The notes: a model not told the origin generated them from the letters alone. Shown: positions 1-13,117, counted from the first letter of the stretch. The stretch is DNA of 64,000 bases from Hydractinia symbiolongicarpus (GCF_029227915.1 NC_079879.1:23390501-23454500), one strand, 5' to 3'. Translations and numbers: made by a program.

Positions 1-474
1 TTCAATATGAAAGAAACGGGAAAAAATTGATATTTTAGTCACGTGATCTATGACGTTCTTTAAAAGGGTGGGTGTATCATTTTATTGAAACTTTCGCTTT
101 TTCTGAACTGCGTTAAAATGTGCACTTTTATTGTAAGATTTTTTTGTTCGTGTCTTAAAATAATTTAATACAAAATGATGGCCAATATAGTATACATATT
201 GTTGAATTTTATGTTTGGAAGAAAATGATTCGGTGAATTCTAACAGTACTTAGAGACACTGATACAATATATATTGGCAATAGTAACATAATATTCTAAT
301 AGAAATGGCGATGTTCCTTTGAAATAAACGTAAATAAACAAAAACAAAAAAGTTTATGTTGGATAATCTAAGAAATCTAGTCTGTGTGTTACGGATATTC
401 TGGTCTGCAAAATGGACTTGTAAAGAAAGCACACACTAAATACAGTGTATAAAGTAAAGATTTCAGTTTAAAAA

Positions 475-590
475 TCTATATTATAATGCCCGTATACGTC
501 TGTCCGTCCGTGTCCGTCTGTCTGTCACGCAAAATGGTAGCTTAGCTGCGACGGGCGAACCTGTGGATTTTTCCACGGGCTAACGACTGG
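475..590 (+). mobile_element. Short Helitron-like non-autonomous element
   Basis: Starts TCTATATTATAATGCCCG directly after an A, has a short degenerate TCTG/TCCG tract, then a conserved CGCAAAATGGTAGCTTAGC segment, and ends with a hairpin (CTGTGGA / TCCACGG) followed by a CTGG terminus. A 5' TC end, a 3' hairpin and a CTRR terminus are Helitron hallmarks. The hairpin and end are partly repeated at 591-610, and the base after position 590 is A rather than the expected T, so this copy is slightly rearranged. Close relatives lie at 31156-31270, 46873-46956 and, on the minus strand, near 57275-57365. Confidence 0.55.
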
Positions 591-3500
591 ATTTTTCGAC
601 GGGCTAACGTATCAATAAAAACATCTCATTATTATTCAAATAATGAGAAGTGTCAGACCATTTTGATAAAATGGCGGAAAGTCATCCAAAACGTAACGTC
701 CAAATTTAGAACTGTAGTCACATTTTCACGACTAATTTTGGAAATAAAAATGAAAACATGTTTTTTCAAACAAAGGAAAATTTGAAATAAAAATAATTAA
801 TAACCTTTGTTTTAGACTTGAAATTATAAAATATAAATTGCAAGTGAGTCGGCTTACTAAATTTTTATTTTTAGATAAAAGTAAACATTTTATGTTAAAA
901 TAAAAACTAAAAATATATAACATTTGTATTCTCTTATTTTTATTTCATTTCAGTTATATGAACATTCTTAAGAACAGGGTAAAGATGGCTAAAAAATACA
1001 GATGAAATTTTATTGGTTGTTTTATGGTTCCCAAAAATACCCATCAAATGCGGAGAAGTACATCTTTTAAGGCGAAACAGTTTGCAAGATCGATTGTCAC
1101 GATTTTAGATCGCAATACTGTTTTTACAATATAAAAAAAGAAAAAATTAAGACAATGTAAAAAATCAGAAACACCTCAGGCTGATCAAGTCATTGGAAAA
1201 AGCAATAAATAACAAAAGTAGAAACAAACTTAGATTTTATTAGTCAAAACTTTTTTCCCATTTTTTCATATTTCAAAAAGGACGGCATTTAAAAATTAGT
1301 TTTAAAAACTAATCTTCAGAAAATAAGATAACTGGTAGGTATCTAACAGTCCATTCTAAAGCTGGAAATGAAAAGGGGAAAAAAAAGGATAATGAAACAA
1401 CAATATTTTCAGGGAGATCTATACTTAAAGTTATGTAGCTAAGGTGCAAGGAGAAACTTAACTTTTGAATTCAGCAATTTTGACAAAACCAGCAACAATA
1501 TAGCTATTGTATAGTAAAAATCATATGTTTTTCCTGTGTAACAAAAGAAAGAAAAATAACTAAATTGCAACCTCAAAAAATGTGACCTTTTTACATTATT
1601 TGCTTTGTGGTGAAACGTTTCAGATTAAGGAGTAAGTTAAACATGAAAAGTTTTTTAAATTACATTATAAACATGAAAAAAAAAACACTTGGTTTTCACG
1701 CTCAATTTCCTTGCGTTGTTGTTAAATTATTTCCGAGGGGATTTCTTAACAAACATGGAAGTTAACCCTTTACGTCGATTGTGAGTAATTTCAGGGTTTT
1801 TTTTCTAAGAACATGGACAACACTAAACAAAGTATATTATAAACATTTTTAAGTATGAAGATCTCATTTTCGAAATGAATTTGCACCTTGTTTCAGGTCG
1901 TTGGTTTTATAAAATATGTTTTTTGACATCTGACTTCATCACGACGTACATCACAAGAACAAAAAACATAACAGTAATAAACAAAGCAAACCTTAAATAT
2001 CTTTTGATCATAAGTTCTTCGTTGCAGTTCTTTGCATATGGGAGAAGATCGTAAAAATATCAATGCAACTATATACAAGGAGTTTAAAATAGCAGGAGGT
2101 CACCACAATTCTATGCTGTCCTTGATTTTCGAAAGTGTTTATAATCAATTATACATCAGATAGTAAAAATTGTCATTAATAGTTAACCTAGAAACTATTC
2201 TTTATAACTCTCAATCACATTCGTATATTGAAAAGACATGAACTTGTTGAAAAAAAAGGATTTTAGTATGTCATCTGCTAAGATTCGAAAACTTAAAGTT
2301 TTTTTTAAAACAAAATATAATCAATTTTACTAAAGCTATCTTGCATGTAAACAAAAAATTGGCAAAGAATATCACTAAATTGTAAATATTTAAAGAACAC
2401 TGCAGGACCTAGGCTAGAGGTCGTAGTATTAAATATAATAATATCTACTATTACTGTAAGACATTTGCGCCTGTTCCAGTCCATGCAATTCACAAATTTT
2501 GTGAAATGCTAAGCCCTCCGTTAATTTATGATGTTCATGCGTGTGCATTAGAAATGTCCTTTAAACTTGTGGAAGCTCGCCACCTTAAACCTTCTTCAGC
2601 ATGATGCTAACCAAAAGATGACGCTGTTTAGCTTAATTTGTATCTAGTAAACTTGCTTAAAATCCAATTCTTGTCTCTTATTCAGATTCACAATATGTTT
2701 GTATTATACGGATTACAGAGGTGTTCTGTGTATTACATGTTAGTATTCTGTGAATTACAACAGCAGGACGTACATTATACGTAATTCGTAATTTAAATAT
2801 CCAATCTGTATATGAACAGTATTAACAACCATCTGATACAAAACACCATTTTCTCTATTTACCCAGTCTGATATAGTAGAATTGGCCACTTTAGCGTGAG
2901 GTTCCTGAGCCTTCACGCCAGTCTTAAGCACATGTTAAACAAACATCTTTCAAACAACAATATTTTTATTTGAAGAAAATTCATATAACTCTAACACTGG
3001 TGGATATATAAAGAGGTAGACCTCTTACTTACTATCCAAATACTTTATTTCAGAGGATCGGCCAGCTGAAGTAAGAAAAATCAACATTGTCACTTTTAAA
3101 AGATACTCTAAAAAAAAGGTTCTTTATTACAGCATTACTTGTCTGAATATTGTAGAACCTATTTAGTATCCTATACAAAAACTTTTTTCGGTTTAGGTGG
3201 GTTACAATTGAACATTTCTGTTTTTAAGGAACAAACTTTTGGATGTTTACCAATAAGTGAATTTTTAGTACTGATAAGTTGAAATAGCAGATCTGTGACA
3301 GTTGTTTATTTTAAACTCAACAAACTTGAACTTAAAAAGATAAAAGTAATCAAAATGAGATTAACCTGTCCTCCACTAAACCAGCTCCCGTTTTCCTTAC
3401 TGCCTTAGAACGATTCGTAATTAGAAAAGCCCGGTCTCCGTGCATTTGCGATAAGGTTAAATCTCTTTCTAAAATACCTTGACCTGACACATTCCATGCC

Positions 3501-4500
3501 CGCTGAAATGCACCGGCCGTTTGGCTCTCTAAATCTGGTTTCCACGTCATATATGCTGGAAGGTGATGACATAACCGGAAGGCAAAGAGGTCTACATCAA
3601 TTTATCCTAAATTCTGTTATATCGTTTTAAACACCAGAGAACACAGGAGCTATCCGCTGGTATCATGAAAACTTTAAGATGTTAATCCGCTTTTACATTC
3701 AGCACCCCTGTAAGATATTCTGCAGTAAGTGTGACCTGATTAAAATAAGGAAACCCAAATTTACTTGGCTAAATTGATCATCCGAATATCGTGGATACCC
3801 CAGGTTTCCACAGGATACGAAAATGCTGTCATATCGTCCAATCATGGGACATGTACTACATAAGGTCTAAACACTTAGTTGAATTTCAACAATGCTAGGT
3901 GAACTGCCTTTATTTCTAAATGTTTTTCAGTAATTTTGTAAAACTCTGGAGGTTGTTTGTTTGTTGAGCTGGGTTTGTCCCAGACCAAGACATAGGCAAA
4001 AAACCTTTTTAAAGATTAGTTTGCCAGAGAAAGGGAACATATTTCCTTGATGATGGATGCATTGGTACATTCAAGAAAACCAGGTTTGTTTTTCACATCG
4101 TTCTGATGAAACATTTCTTTTAATTATTGCTTTAAAAAGATTCAAACCATTTTTTGAAGTCGGTAAGGATGTGAGACAACCGCCCTTTTATTGAAAGAGT
4201 TGCGCCCGGGAAGTCCGAACGGGTGAAATGGAACTCTTTAGTTACGTACAGCAACCTTTATGTCCAATTGGACAAGCTGGACAGAAGATATTTGTCTCAA
4301 ATCTTATGTAGACTCCCTACTTTTGGGGTTATTTTAAAAATAAGTATATTAAAGTTAGAAAAGATACATTCTAACAAATATTAATCCTAGTTAAAAAGGA
4401 AAACCTTGTTGGCTGATTTTGTGCCTGGCATTATTGCATTTGTTAAGATCTGCACATAGCTCGGTTTACTCGTCGCGTAGAAGAACCGTGCAGGCAGCGA
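591..4500. other. AT-rich non-coding stretch upstream of UQCRH
   Basis: No conserved gene was recognised here. Most open frames are short and low in complexity. One exception is noted separately at 3350-3550 (minus). The last 100 bases, from about 4440, are less AT-rich and probably hold the promoter and 5' UTR of UQCRH. Confidence 0.5.
3350..3550 (-). other. Exon-like open frame, family unknown
   Basis: A 66-codon minus-strand frame with balanced amino-acid composition and higher GC than its AT-rich surroundings. It starts at an ATG and contains the stretch GDRAFLITNRSKAVRKTGAG. A donor-like GGACAG|GTTAAT lies close to its end. I recognise no family and found no partner exon in phase, so it could be an isolated exon, a retro-copied fragment or chance. 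Confidence 0.2.
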
Positions 4501-4547
4501 GCCCAGCCAGTGAGCCATCTAAAAGTCCAACAGATACCCTGTTCTCT

Positions 4548-4562
4548 TCCTCATCATTTCAG
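4548..4562 (+). promoter_or_regulatory. 3' splice acceptor just upstream of the UQCRH start codon
   Basis: A polypyrimidine run ending in TTTCAG (AG at 4561-4562) lies 7 nt before the UQCRH ATG at 4570. It could be the acceptor of an upstream non-coding exon or a spliced-leader trans-splice site. CDK10 and the TP53I3-like gene have the same arrangement. Confidence 0.45.
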
Positions 4563-4569
4563 AACAGAA

Positions 4570-4657
4570 ATGACTGCTGAACAAGAGAAAAAGACTGGAC
4601 AAGCCGAAGAAGGTAGTGAAAACGAGAAGGAAGTCAAAGATGTGCCAGATGATGAAG
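4570..4657 (+). CDS. UQCRH: UQCRH exon 1: cytochrome bc1 complex hinge subunit, N-terminus
   Basis: First coding exon of the ubiquinol-cytochrome c reductase hinge protein (QCR6/UQCRH), an acidic complex III subunit in the mitochondrial intermembrane space that binds near cytochrome c1. It encodes 29 residues rich in Glu, Asp and Lys and ends GATGAAG|GTAGCT in phase 1. The split codon G|AT continues in frame into the exon at 23036, giving an unbroken acidic run across the junction. Read through, the frame stops after only a few bases, which supports splicing here. The intron of 18378 bp is very long for such a small gene and contains another complete gene on the opposite strand. An acceptor-like TTTCAG lies 7 nt upstream of the ATG. 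Confidence 0.8.
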
Positions 4658-4984
4658 GTAGCTAGCTAGTTATAATATGACATGGTTGCCTTTTTTATTA
4701 TTATATTTATGTAGTCAGCTGAGCTAGCCACGCTAAACACCTTTACGATAATTCCGGAAAACTAACCCTCCATCGCACCTTTTTTTGCGATCAGAGGAGG
4801 TAAACTTTTATAAGGGTTTAAGGAGAAAACATGGTCTTTCGTGATAACTTTTCTTTCCACGTTTTGTTTTTAATGAAAGGTACATATAAGTTGTATCTTA
4901 TTATTATTAACGTTTCCTAAAAATTTGAAAGAAATTGATACGCTTTGTTAAGCTTTCTACCCTAACAAAAAATTTTCAGAAAAA

Positions 4985-5282
4985 TTTTGAACTTTGCTGG
5001 GGTATTGCATTTTTTGGACGGGGGTAAGTTTTTTGGAATTTTGAAAACCGTTGACATTCATGTAAGAATGGTATGTATTGGGTATATAAGTATTTATTAC
5101 ATGTATGTTTGTTACTAAGTGGTAACCAAGGTGTTGCTAAGGTGATTTTATGGTTACTAGGGACAAAAAGCAGACCAGATGTGAAGGAAATATCGATCCA
5201 GCAAAGTGACGTCATTTCGGATCCCAATGACGTCATTATATTGTTTTCCTTACCTCGATTATCTTTACATGCCCTGTTCTAC
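4985..5282 (+). repeat. CRE-octamer-rich interspersed repeat, copy A left part
   Basis: Matches the reverse complement of 31735-32425, with shared landmarks such as CTTTGCTGGGGTATTGCATT and a pair of TGACGTCA octamers. It is interrupted at 5283 by the hAT-like element and resumes at 7126. No protein is encoded. Left and right parts together are about 700 bp. Confidence 0.8.
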
Positions 5283-7125
5283 CAACCCTTTTAATTCACG
5301 GCGGCACGCGGCAAATGCCGACGTGATTGCCGTCGTGATTGGAGAAAAACTAATATCACGTCGGCAAAAAAATGCCGTCGCTAGAATTTTTATATTTTCA
5401 AAAAAAAAAAATTGTTGCCTAAAGAAATAAAGATTTTTCACTTATTTCGTAAAAAAATACAGTAAAAAACTTTTTTCTTTTCTTTCCTTTAAATCCTTTC
5501 TTTTAATTGCTTTCGGGAATTCAAGCTGTGTTTACATTTTGTTTTTTCTTCTACGAACCCACCATGTGTATGTTTTTTCATTCATTCATTTTTTCCTCCA
5601 CATGTTCTTTTCTATTTTTAATTCATTCAAATTGCGTCATAAAAAAAAGAAGAAAATTTTTATTCCCGTAGGGACATCTTCTCTTTTTGTTAAGTCGATT
5701 CAAACGTACCACTTTATTAACAACAAACATTTTACCAGTGAAGACTTCAAAAATGGTTAATTTGTCTGTAGTGAAAAAGTGGAATTTAAAAGAATTTAAG
5801 TATTTTTGTGATGATCCAAGTGATCCTTCGAAAGTTACAAAAATAAAATGTTTAGTGTGTAGCGAATTTTATGGAGAAAATTCAAAAGAATTAGAAAGGT
5901 TACAAGGCCAAGTTAAAATGCAGGTCAAAAAATGGGTCGATGGAAGTTCAACAGTGAAAAAAAATAATGCCGTCGATCATTTGAAATCAAATACCCATAA
6001 CAAAGCAGTGCAACGACTCAAAGAAAAGCAAACCCCTACTACAGGCCAAGAGAACGCTCAGTCTTCAAGTAAGGAAAAAACTATCGTTGAACATGGTAGA
6101 GACTTACTGAAAGGACAGAAATCACAATTGGTAAAAAAGTTTCAGTTGGCTCATTTTCTTATTGCTAACAATAAATCGTTTCAATTCTATACAGATCTGG
6201 TGCATTTTCAGAAAGAAGTTTATAATGTGGATGTGGGATCTGGATACCTTTATAGTTTGTCTGCAAAGGAAATGGTATTATATTTATCAAAATCGATAGT
6301 GGAAGAAAATATAACTATTCCTTCGAATGACGGAACAAGGATTTATTTTAGTGTCTTGTTTGATGGTTCATCCAACGCTAAAACCATGGACGAAAAAGAA
6401 GTTTACGTCATAAAAACATGCGATGATGGTAAGCCTCGCTATGATGTGTTATCAATGGAGCAACCAGAGGATGCAAGTGCCGCAGGGTTGAAAGATATCC
6501 ACGATGTGTTACGACTGTTCCGCCTGTAAGTGCATCATGCAAACTTGATTCATCCGTGCTTCGTACGAGTTAGGAACCGCATGGCCTGTATATCTTCCAT
6601 GAGACCGAGGCTACCAACCACGAAGGGGCCAGGCTGTTGATATCTGTGTCTACGTAGTTCCTAATTAGGCCAGGAGTCGGTGAATTAGCTAGGATGAACT
6701 TGTTGGCTTTGTACAGTCACACACATGGTTCGTGTGCCAAAAAGAGAGGTTGTGCGAAGCGAAGATTTTCAGTTCTAAGAATAGGTACAGGGGCTTCGAT
6801 ATGTCCAACACGTGGGTGGGGAAATGGTAGCGTAGCTCGTAGTGGTCGATTGTGGGTTGTTTTCGATACGATGATTTAGAATATAAGAGACTGCAACTAA
6901 TGAAAATTTTTCTCTATTATTCGTAAATTTCATAAAACGTTTTAAGTATGATACAAAAAATATATATACAACTTTAAACAACACCGAAAACGAAAGGAAA
7001 AACCCCTTTTCTTAAAAAAAAGATATGCCGACGTGAAATAGGTATCTGCCGACGTGTCTGGCAAAAGTATTAAATCACGTCGGCACGATTTTGCCGTCGT
7101 AAAAAATTCCTAATTAAAAGGGTTG
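5283..7125 (+). mobile_element. hAT-like DNA transposon with 14-bp terminal inverted repeats and a 5-bp TSD
   Basis: The ends are a 14-bp perfect inverted repeat, CAACCCTTTTAATT at 5283 and its complement at 7112-7125. Both sides are flanked by TCTAC (5278-5282 and 7126-7130), a 5-bp target-site duplication. Subterminal regions carry several inverted copies of a GCCGACGTGA-type motif (5300-5380 and 7020-7105), likely transposase-binding repeats. The uninterrupted paralogue of the host repeat at 31735-32425 gives the empty site. The transposase frame (5753-6529) is shorter than a full hAT transposase, so this copy is probably non-autonomous. Confidence 0.8.
5753..6529 (+). CDS. Truncated hAT-like transposase with TTF/BED-like zinc finger
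   Basis: A 258-codon frame from the ATG at 5753. Residues about 33-92 form a C-x2-C ... H-x5-H finger (C33, C36, H86, H92), of the kind that opens ZNF862-like hAT proteins. Next come the helical LAHFLIANNKSFQFYTDLVH stretch and a segment containing SVLFDGSSNAKTMDEKEVYV, which resembles the start of the hAT catalytic core (LDGSTD-like, first acidic region). The RNase-H core and C-terminal dimerisation domain are missing. The frame ends at a TAA that overlaps a strong donor (CCGCCT|GTAAGT), so it may once have been spliced. It lies wholly inside the TIR-bounded element. A transposase role is likely; activity is unlikely. Confidence 0.6.
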   Translation: MVNLSVVKKWNLKEFKYFCDDPSDPSKVTKIKCLVCSEFYGENSKELERLQGQVKMQVKKWVDGSSTVKKNNAVDHLKSNTHNKAVQRLKEKQTPTTGQENAQSSSKEKTIVEHGRDLLKGQKSQLVKKFQLAHFLIANNKSFQFYTDLVHFQKEVYNVDVGSGYLYSLSAKEMVLYLSKSIVEENITIPSNDGTRIYFSVLFDGSSNAKTMDEKEVYVIKTCDDGKPRYDVLSMEQPEDASAAGLKDIHDVLRLFRL

Positions 7126-7545
7126 TCTACATATATATATGCCAAGTTTAATGACATGAGCATCAATATTTCTGTTAGAACAGCTGTTTGTATCTATATC
7201 GTTATAATAAGAATTTTTCTGGCCGAAAATGACATCATTTTTTATCCTCATGACGTCATCAAAATTACTTTTTTCATGTGAAACACATTTTGGTATTCAT
7301 TCCACAAATCTACCAAGAATCAAATCCGTATCATTAATAACACGTGAGAAATTAAAACGTATTGAAAAATTGGGAAAATGACCATTTTTCACATGTTTGA
7401 CGTGATTTCTAATCCCTATGACTCAAATTTTTTTTTTAACTGGATTGAGTTTGTACTAACACATTCTCCGACTGAGCCAAGTTTCATCACTTAATCACAA
7501 GTGGTTCAGGATTTATGTCTCGCAGGCAATTTGTGCCCCCCCCCC
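7126..7545 (+). repeat. CRE-octamer-rich interspersed repeat, copy A right part
   Basis: Continuation of the repeat after the hAT-like insertion. Landmarks shared with 31735-32100 (reverse) include ATGCCAAG..TTAATGACATGA, a TGACGTCA octamer near 7250, and CACAAGTGGTTCAGGATTTATGTC near 7497. A poly-C run follows at about 7538. Confidence 0.75.
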
Positions 7546-8410
7546 CAGGGTTAAAGGGCCAAAAAAGCTCAGGTATAGTAGGGTTAAACTGTGAAAAACA
7601 TAATATTCCAAATTCACACACTTTAGCGGATCTTACCTGATCAGGTTACTCTACCCTGATCATGGGAAAATCTAATCTAGTGTGTCTACCATGTAAAAAC
7701 AAAAGGCAGACTTTAACAATTTTACTTGGAAACTGAACAAAGAAATTAGAAAATTGAAGTTCTTGATTTTTTCGATAAGAGTTTTTAAATTAGTTGAGAA
7801 CCTTTTTTGTGAATTGCAATAATGCATAATTCAGAAGGGAACAACGTTCAGAATTTAAATTCAATATAAATCATGCTCAAGTGACTTTGGGCCACAAATC
7901 AAAATTTTACCCCTGGGAAATTAATAGAAAAGTAGTGCTATTTTATATTCTTTGCGAACCTAAAGAATAAAAAGCGACGTTTTAAATTTGGTAGGGAATA
8001 GGTGCATGTTAATCGTATCATGCACTTACCTATGATTCAAATCGTACCACATGGAAAATAAGATTAGCAAAATATTTTTGCTTGTTTGTGGAGATGTTAC
8101 GAATAGAATATAACAAAGAAGAAAGATAAATAAAATATTTTAAATCAATTTTATTAAATTCATAACTCACAGAAAAAATACTGAATTTGATTCCCTTTGA
8201 CATTTAGGGGTTTGTGATATGGTTTTGCCGTAAGGTGATTTTGACATTTGACATTCAGCTAACAATCAGTGGCTTGGCAGCAACAAAGTGGGATTATAGC
8301 CCTAAATTTACAAAGAGACATGTTTAGTGCATGAGTTTATGTGAATAAGAGTTTTATTTGATATTTTTTGAGATTTTTTAGAAAAGTTCACAAAAATAAC
8401 TTAGTCCTAT

Positions 8411-8640
8411 GTTAACCCAAGGCATGTGAGGGAAATTGGGTGGATGGCCCACTGTGTGGGTTGTTGGATGTTGCAGGGAGCTGTCTGGCAGAGCGCTAAA
8501 CCTAATTGGGTCTGTGCAGCTCGAAAAACGAGCATTAAATACTCTAGGACTCCCCATCGAAGCGATGGTCCCTCCTGGAAATATAACAGAGAGGGTATAT
8601 CCATTAATATATGTTAAGCTAGCTATGTAAATTATACACA
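8411..8640 (+). mobile_element. tRNA-derived SINE, family 1, 5'-truncated copy
   Basis: Shares its body with the fuller copy at 9446-9785: GTTAACCCAAG-CATGTGAGGGAAATT, then CTAATTGGGTCTG, ATTAAATACTCTAGG and CCCTCCTGGAAATA. It ends in a short TCTA tail. The tRNA-like head present at 9446 is absent here. Confidence 0.65.
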
Positions 8641-9445
8641 TCTATCTATCTATAATATATGTGCATTTTTTTCTTTATATAGTTAGTCAATACTAACTTA
8701 GTACTGATACTAACTCAAACCACATAGTATACAAGAACATTCAAAAGGGAAGTTTCATTTTTTTTAATTGTGGAATCCTGTTTTAAGAGTTTCTCAAAGT
8801 ATTTGATGATATATTAAAGTATTTGATCATGTAAATATGTTTTACATATATATCCACTTTGATATTTTAAGTTATAGCTACCCTGGTACCATTCATATGA
8901 GCAATTGTTTCTGCATGTATAGTCAATGTTGTCATAATTCCAAATAATAATTAGCTAAAACTTTCAAGAGTTTCAGAAACCAAAAGATATTTCTAATAAT
9001 GAAAAGTATCATATACAACTTTTTAGGCTCTTTCATATTAAATCAACTTAATAGAATTGGCTATCATTGTTTCGATGAATTTTTGATTAGAATAATCAGA
9101 TTTGTTTCCCAGACTAAAAACAACCTTAGTTGTCCCTACAGCTATATCATAGACATAAGAAGAAGTCTAGAGGAAAGTTTAGGTGCCACTAAAAATTGAT
9201 TCATGGAAACGGAAATAAAAATTAAATCTAATGACTGTGACTCAACAGATGAATAAAAAATACCACTGTTCAAGAACAAAAGAAGCGTTGCCAATACAGT
9301 GTTTAAGAGTTTGGTGATACTCATGGGTCATTAATTTTTTCAGGTTTGCTTAAACTTGCCCACCCTAACGGTTAGATAGTTAAATGTATTTTTTTAATGG
9401 CTCGCTGCACAAATACTGAGGGATATACTGTGTCAATTATTTCCA

Positions 9446-9785
9446 GGAGCCGTAGTGGTTATAGCTTTCATACTCTGTGCGGCAGACCGGGCTTCGATTC
9501 CTCTTGAGGGCGATTTAACATGGGCGAGTGAATGTTACCATAGCCTCCGGGTTAACCCAAGCCATGTGAGGGAAATTGAAAAGATGGCACACTGTGTGGA
9601 CTGTTTGATGTTGCCGAGAGTTGTCTAGTACAGCGTGGGCCCTAATTGGGTCTGCGTAGCTCAAAATGAGCATTAAATACTCTAGGTCTCTCCATCTAAG
9701 CCATCGCCCCTCCTGGAAATAATACACAGGGTGTATCTCTCAATATTTGTGAGGCTAGCCATGTAAAATATGCTCATCTATCTGT
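9446..9785 (+). mobile_element. tRNA-derived SINE, family 1, full-length copy
   Basis: Begins with a tRNA-like head: an A-box-like TAGTGGTTATAGC near 9453 and a B-box-like GGCTTCGATTCC near 9490. The body shared with 8411-8640 and, in reverse, 21345-21586 follows. The 3' end runs into a (TCTA)n microsatellite. RNA polymerase III type promoter boxes plus a tetranucleotide tail define a SINE. Short minus-strand frames in it are by-products. Confidence 0.7.
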
Positions 9786-9892
<107 letters not shown>

Positions 9893-12800
9893 GTATAGGT
9901 AAATAGGTTACGTTTTCTACCTCAAAGACAAGTCATATTATAAAACCGCGCGTGATGTTTGAAGGGCTGCCAAAGGTTATTTTATATTTTTTAATAAATT
10001 TGCAACAAGAAAACCTAAAATTTTTATAAAAGTGTTGCGATTAAAAAAAAAATGAGTAAGCTAAAGTTAAGATAGTAGGAATCGTAACCTACGTCGTGGT
10101 AAGTAGAACTAGGGCGTGGTATGGGAAAATACTGAATATATGGGTAAAGATCATCCTACCACGCACCAAAATAGCCCCCTAATTAATTACCACCATTCGC
10201 CATTATCCAGTTTTTAACGATTTTTTAAAAAAAAAATTCGAGTGCAATCACATACATAACATACCCCTTATCTTTTTAAAAGTAGGTCTTTTTTGCGATT
10301 TTGGGGGCTTCATGTTTGCACTGTCACTGTGTAAACGTACTGTGTCAAAAAATCTTGAAATTACACATGAACATTCTGCCAACATACACTGGCATTCGTA
10401 CCAAAGGATTTGACGTGTAGTCACTTCAATTAGGATTTCTGGACCTGTCTGTTAGAGGTACCCTCGAAAATTTAACACGTAGTTAACGTAACCTTTTCAA
10501 GATATGCACAACAACAACAAAACTTTCTTAAATTTTGATTATTCTTCATCAAATCATGTGGTTAAATACTTTTTAAGTTTGAAATTGTGTTTATATAATT
10601 GCTTTTTGATATTGCTACTCTGTTTCTAGTCGGATGTATTCTTAATATTCTATCGATGAGTTACGTTATCGACCTGAGTATAAAAATTGCGCATATTAAC
10701 CCTTTTTGTGTGTATGAAGGTATATGAAAGAGAATCTCTTTATTAGCCCATGTAAAATAAATATATGTGCTAAGAATTAACGTAGTATTATCTCTTTCAT
10801 CTTGGTGTTGCTGCCTTACGATCTATCACAGCATGGAAGTGGAAAGGTCGCAGACTTTTCCTACGGCGCGGAATCGGAAAAACGATCTTAGTGCACTCTA
10901 GTTTTCGTATTGTCTTTGTAAGAAACAAAACGGTGATAGACATAACAAGAGGTTATTATGTGAAAGGTGTTTCTATTAATTTTTTGATTATGTGTCGTCA
11001 ACCAAAGTTGAGGCTAGTATATTGAGGGAAGGGGGATGCGGTAGTGCATTACCGCTAGGAGGTGGGTGTTGTTGGGCAAAACATTTTCCTAAACAAAATT
11101 TATCGTGTGTTGGCTTATATTTCATAACGTTTGTAGGAATAATTTCTAGATAACACAAGACAAACAAAATTTATGCATTAGACGATGACTGTCAGCAATA
11201 TTTTATGCTGACGTCAGCTTTTTTAATCAATATTCCAGTTTTCAAAGAATTTTTTACATATAATTTCGTTGTCATTTATAACTTTTAGCACTTCTTTTCA
11301 CATCTTCCTGACAAACACAAAAAACAACTACTTTTTGGTAAACGTTGGTATTTCGCGCTGGCTGAAATCGTTAAAATCCATCGTGAATAATGTACAAGTA
11401 CGAGTAATACAAGTAAAGTTTATAACAACAGCGTCAGTGTGAGATCATTGCACGAAGACGATCACTTTTATTGTAATCGCCTCCTACTCCAGGATAAAAA
11501 CCACCGTACTCTGTAATAGCCAAACTAGAGGTTCTTATCGCTTTTTTCGGTTGGGAAAACCTTTGAGATTGCTACGCAATGACGACGTATACAATTTCCA
11601 ACATAATTTCCTATTTAACAATGTTTAGACAGAATAATAAATATTGAACTATTGTTGATTGTTGCGTCATCCTTTATCTCCAAGATTTGTTTTGGGAGAT
11701 TGTTGCTTTTACTCTGGCTCTTGAATTGATCAGGTGGCGTCTTGTTGTCGAGGTCGACATAGTATACAAAAGAAAGAAAACAATTGTTAAGTACTAAAGT
11801 TAGATAACAGCTTGTTGCGAGAGAGTAAGAACAGTATTTAACTGTTGAGTATATATTAGACGCGTTTCAAACAGCAGATGCGCGTAATTTACGCACTAAT
11901 TGCAGTGCAGAATCCGAAAAGAAACTTTGTTTCCCGAAATCTTCGAAATTTCTTATACCAATGATTTATCCTGCAATATTATATCACAAACAGCGCGCTT
12001 CTAAATAGAATACGCCACATCATAGTTTCAACTTCAGGTGCGTTCGGAAGAATTGTCACATCGGCTGATTCAAGGTCGCACCTAAGAATCTTAATAACGC
12101 TACCTAAATTTGTGCTTTGCTGTCCGCTTTGTCTTGCTGTCTATATATAAAAGCCAAATCATTATATCGCAAGTATAATTGTTAGTGGTCAAAACTGCTA
12201 TTGTATTACCCACAGTTTTTATAATAACGTGCTGTTCAAGTTATAATACGGATACGTTATTGACACACTCGAACATGCTAAAGATATAGTAGCGTGACCT
12301 AACAATAGTGCTGCGCCATTAACCGGGCCATTTTTTTACCTTCTTGGCACACGCTGCAATAAATGACTAATGTTACTATTTTCGACTTTCCCTCACTTTT
12401 ATGACAGTATGTTGCGTATTTATTTTGAAAGGATATTTTTGTTTTTATTCCAGTTTGTTTTAAACAGATGAGAACACTCGCGCTCTTTACTGCAGGGTCC
12501 TTTACAGAATACAGTTGCAAAATTAAATAGACCGTTCCTGGCGTTTAGCTTATACTTTTCGTTACAATTTCGTTATTCCTAACCGACTTATTAAGTACTA
12601 AATTTGGCTAGATGTAGCGCCTTTTGAGGTTAGGCACCCTATTTAATATTTGTCCCCTACGGTAGTATAACATTTATACTTCTTTTTCCAAAACGCCCAT
12701 TTCTCCTTAACGAGCATCAAGGGCTCTTTATCGTGCATTTATTGACTGTTTTTAGTTACATGACAGTTCTTCCTAACGGCGACTCATAAGACTCATAACG

Positions 12801-13117
12801 ATAAATGCAATGTAATAAGGTTTCACAAGGTACACGTTTTTTGTTATAAGCAAACGATGTTAGATTTAGGTGAATGATGAATAATGTAGCAAATTACGGA
12901 AATTTTGTTCTTTGTTTTTGCATAACTAAATATATATACAAAAAAATAACATACATAAAAATGTCAAGTGATGCACATAAAACATAACTTGTATACTGCA
13001 AAACGATATAACTATTTTAACAAATGGTACTTATTTTAATGAGGAGCGTTTAATAGTGGGAAAAAAATTAAAATTATAGTTAAATGTTTCGTACATTAAA
13101 GGTAGAAATAAAACAGT

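Noticed and set aside
9446-9510. tRNA gene on the plus strand
   Set aside because: Only promoter boxes are preserved; it is the head of a repeated SINE.
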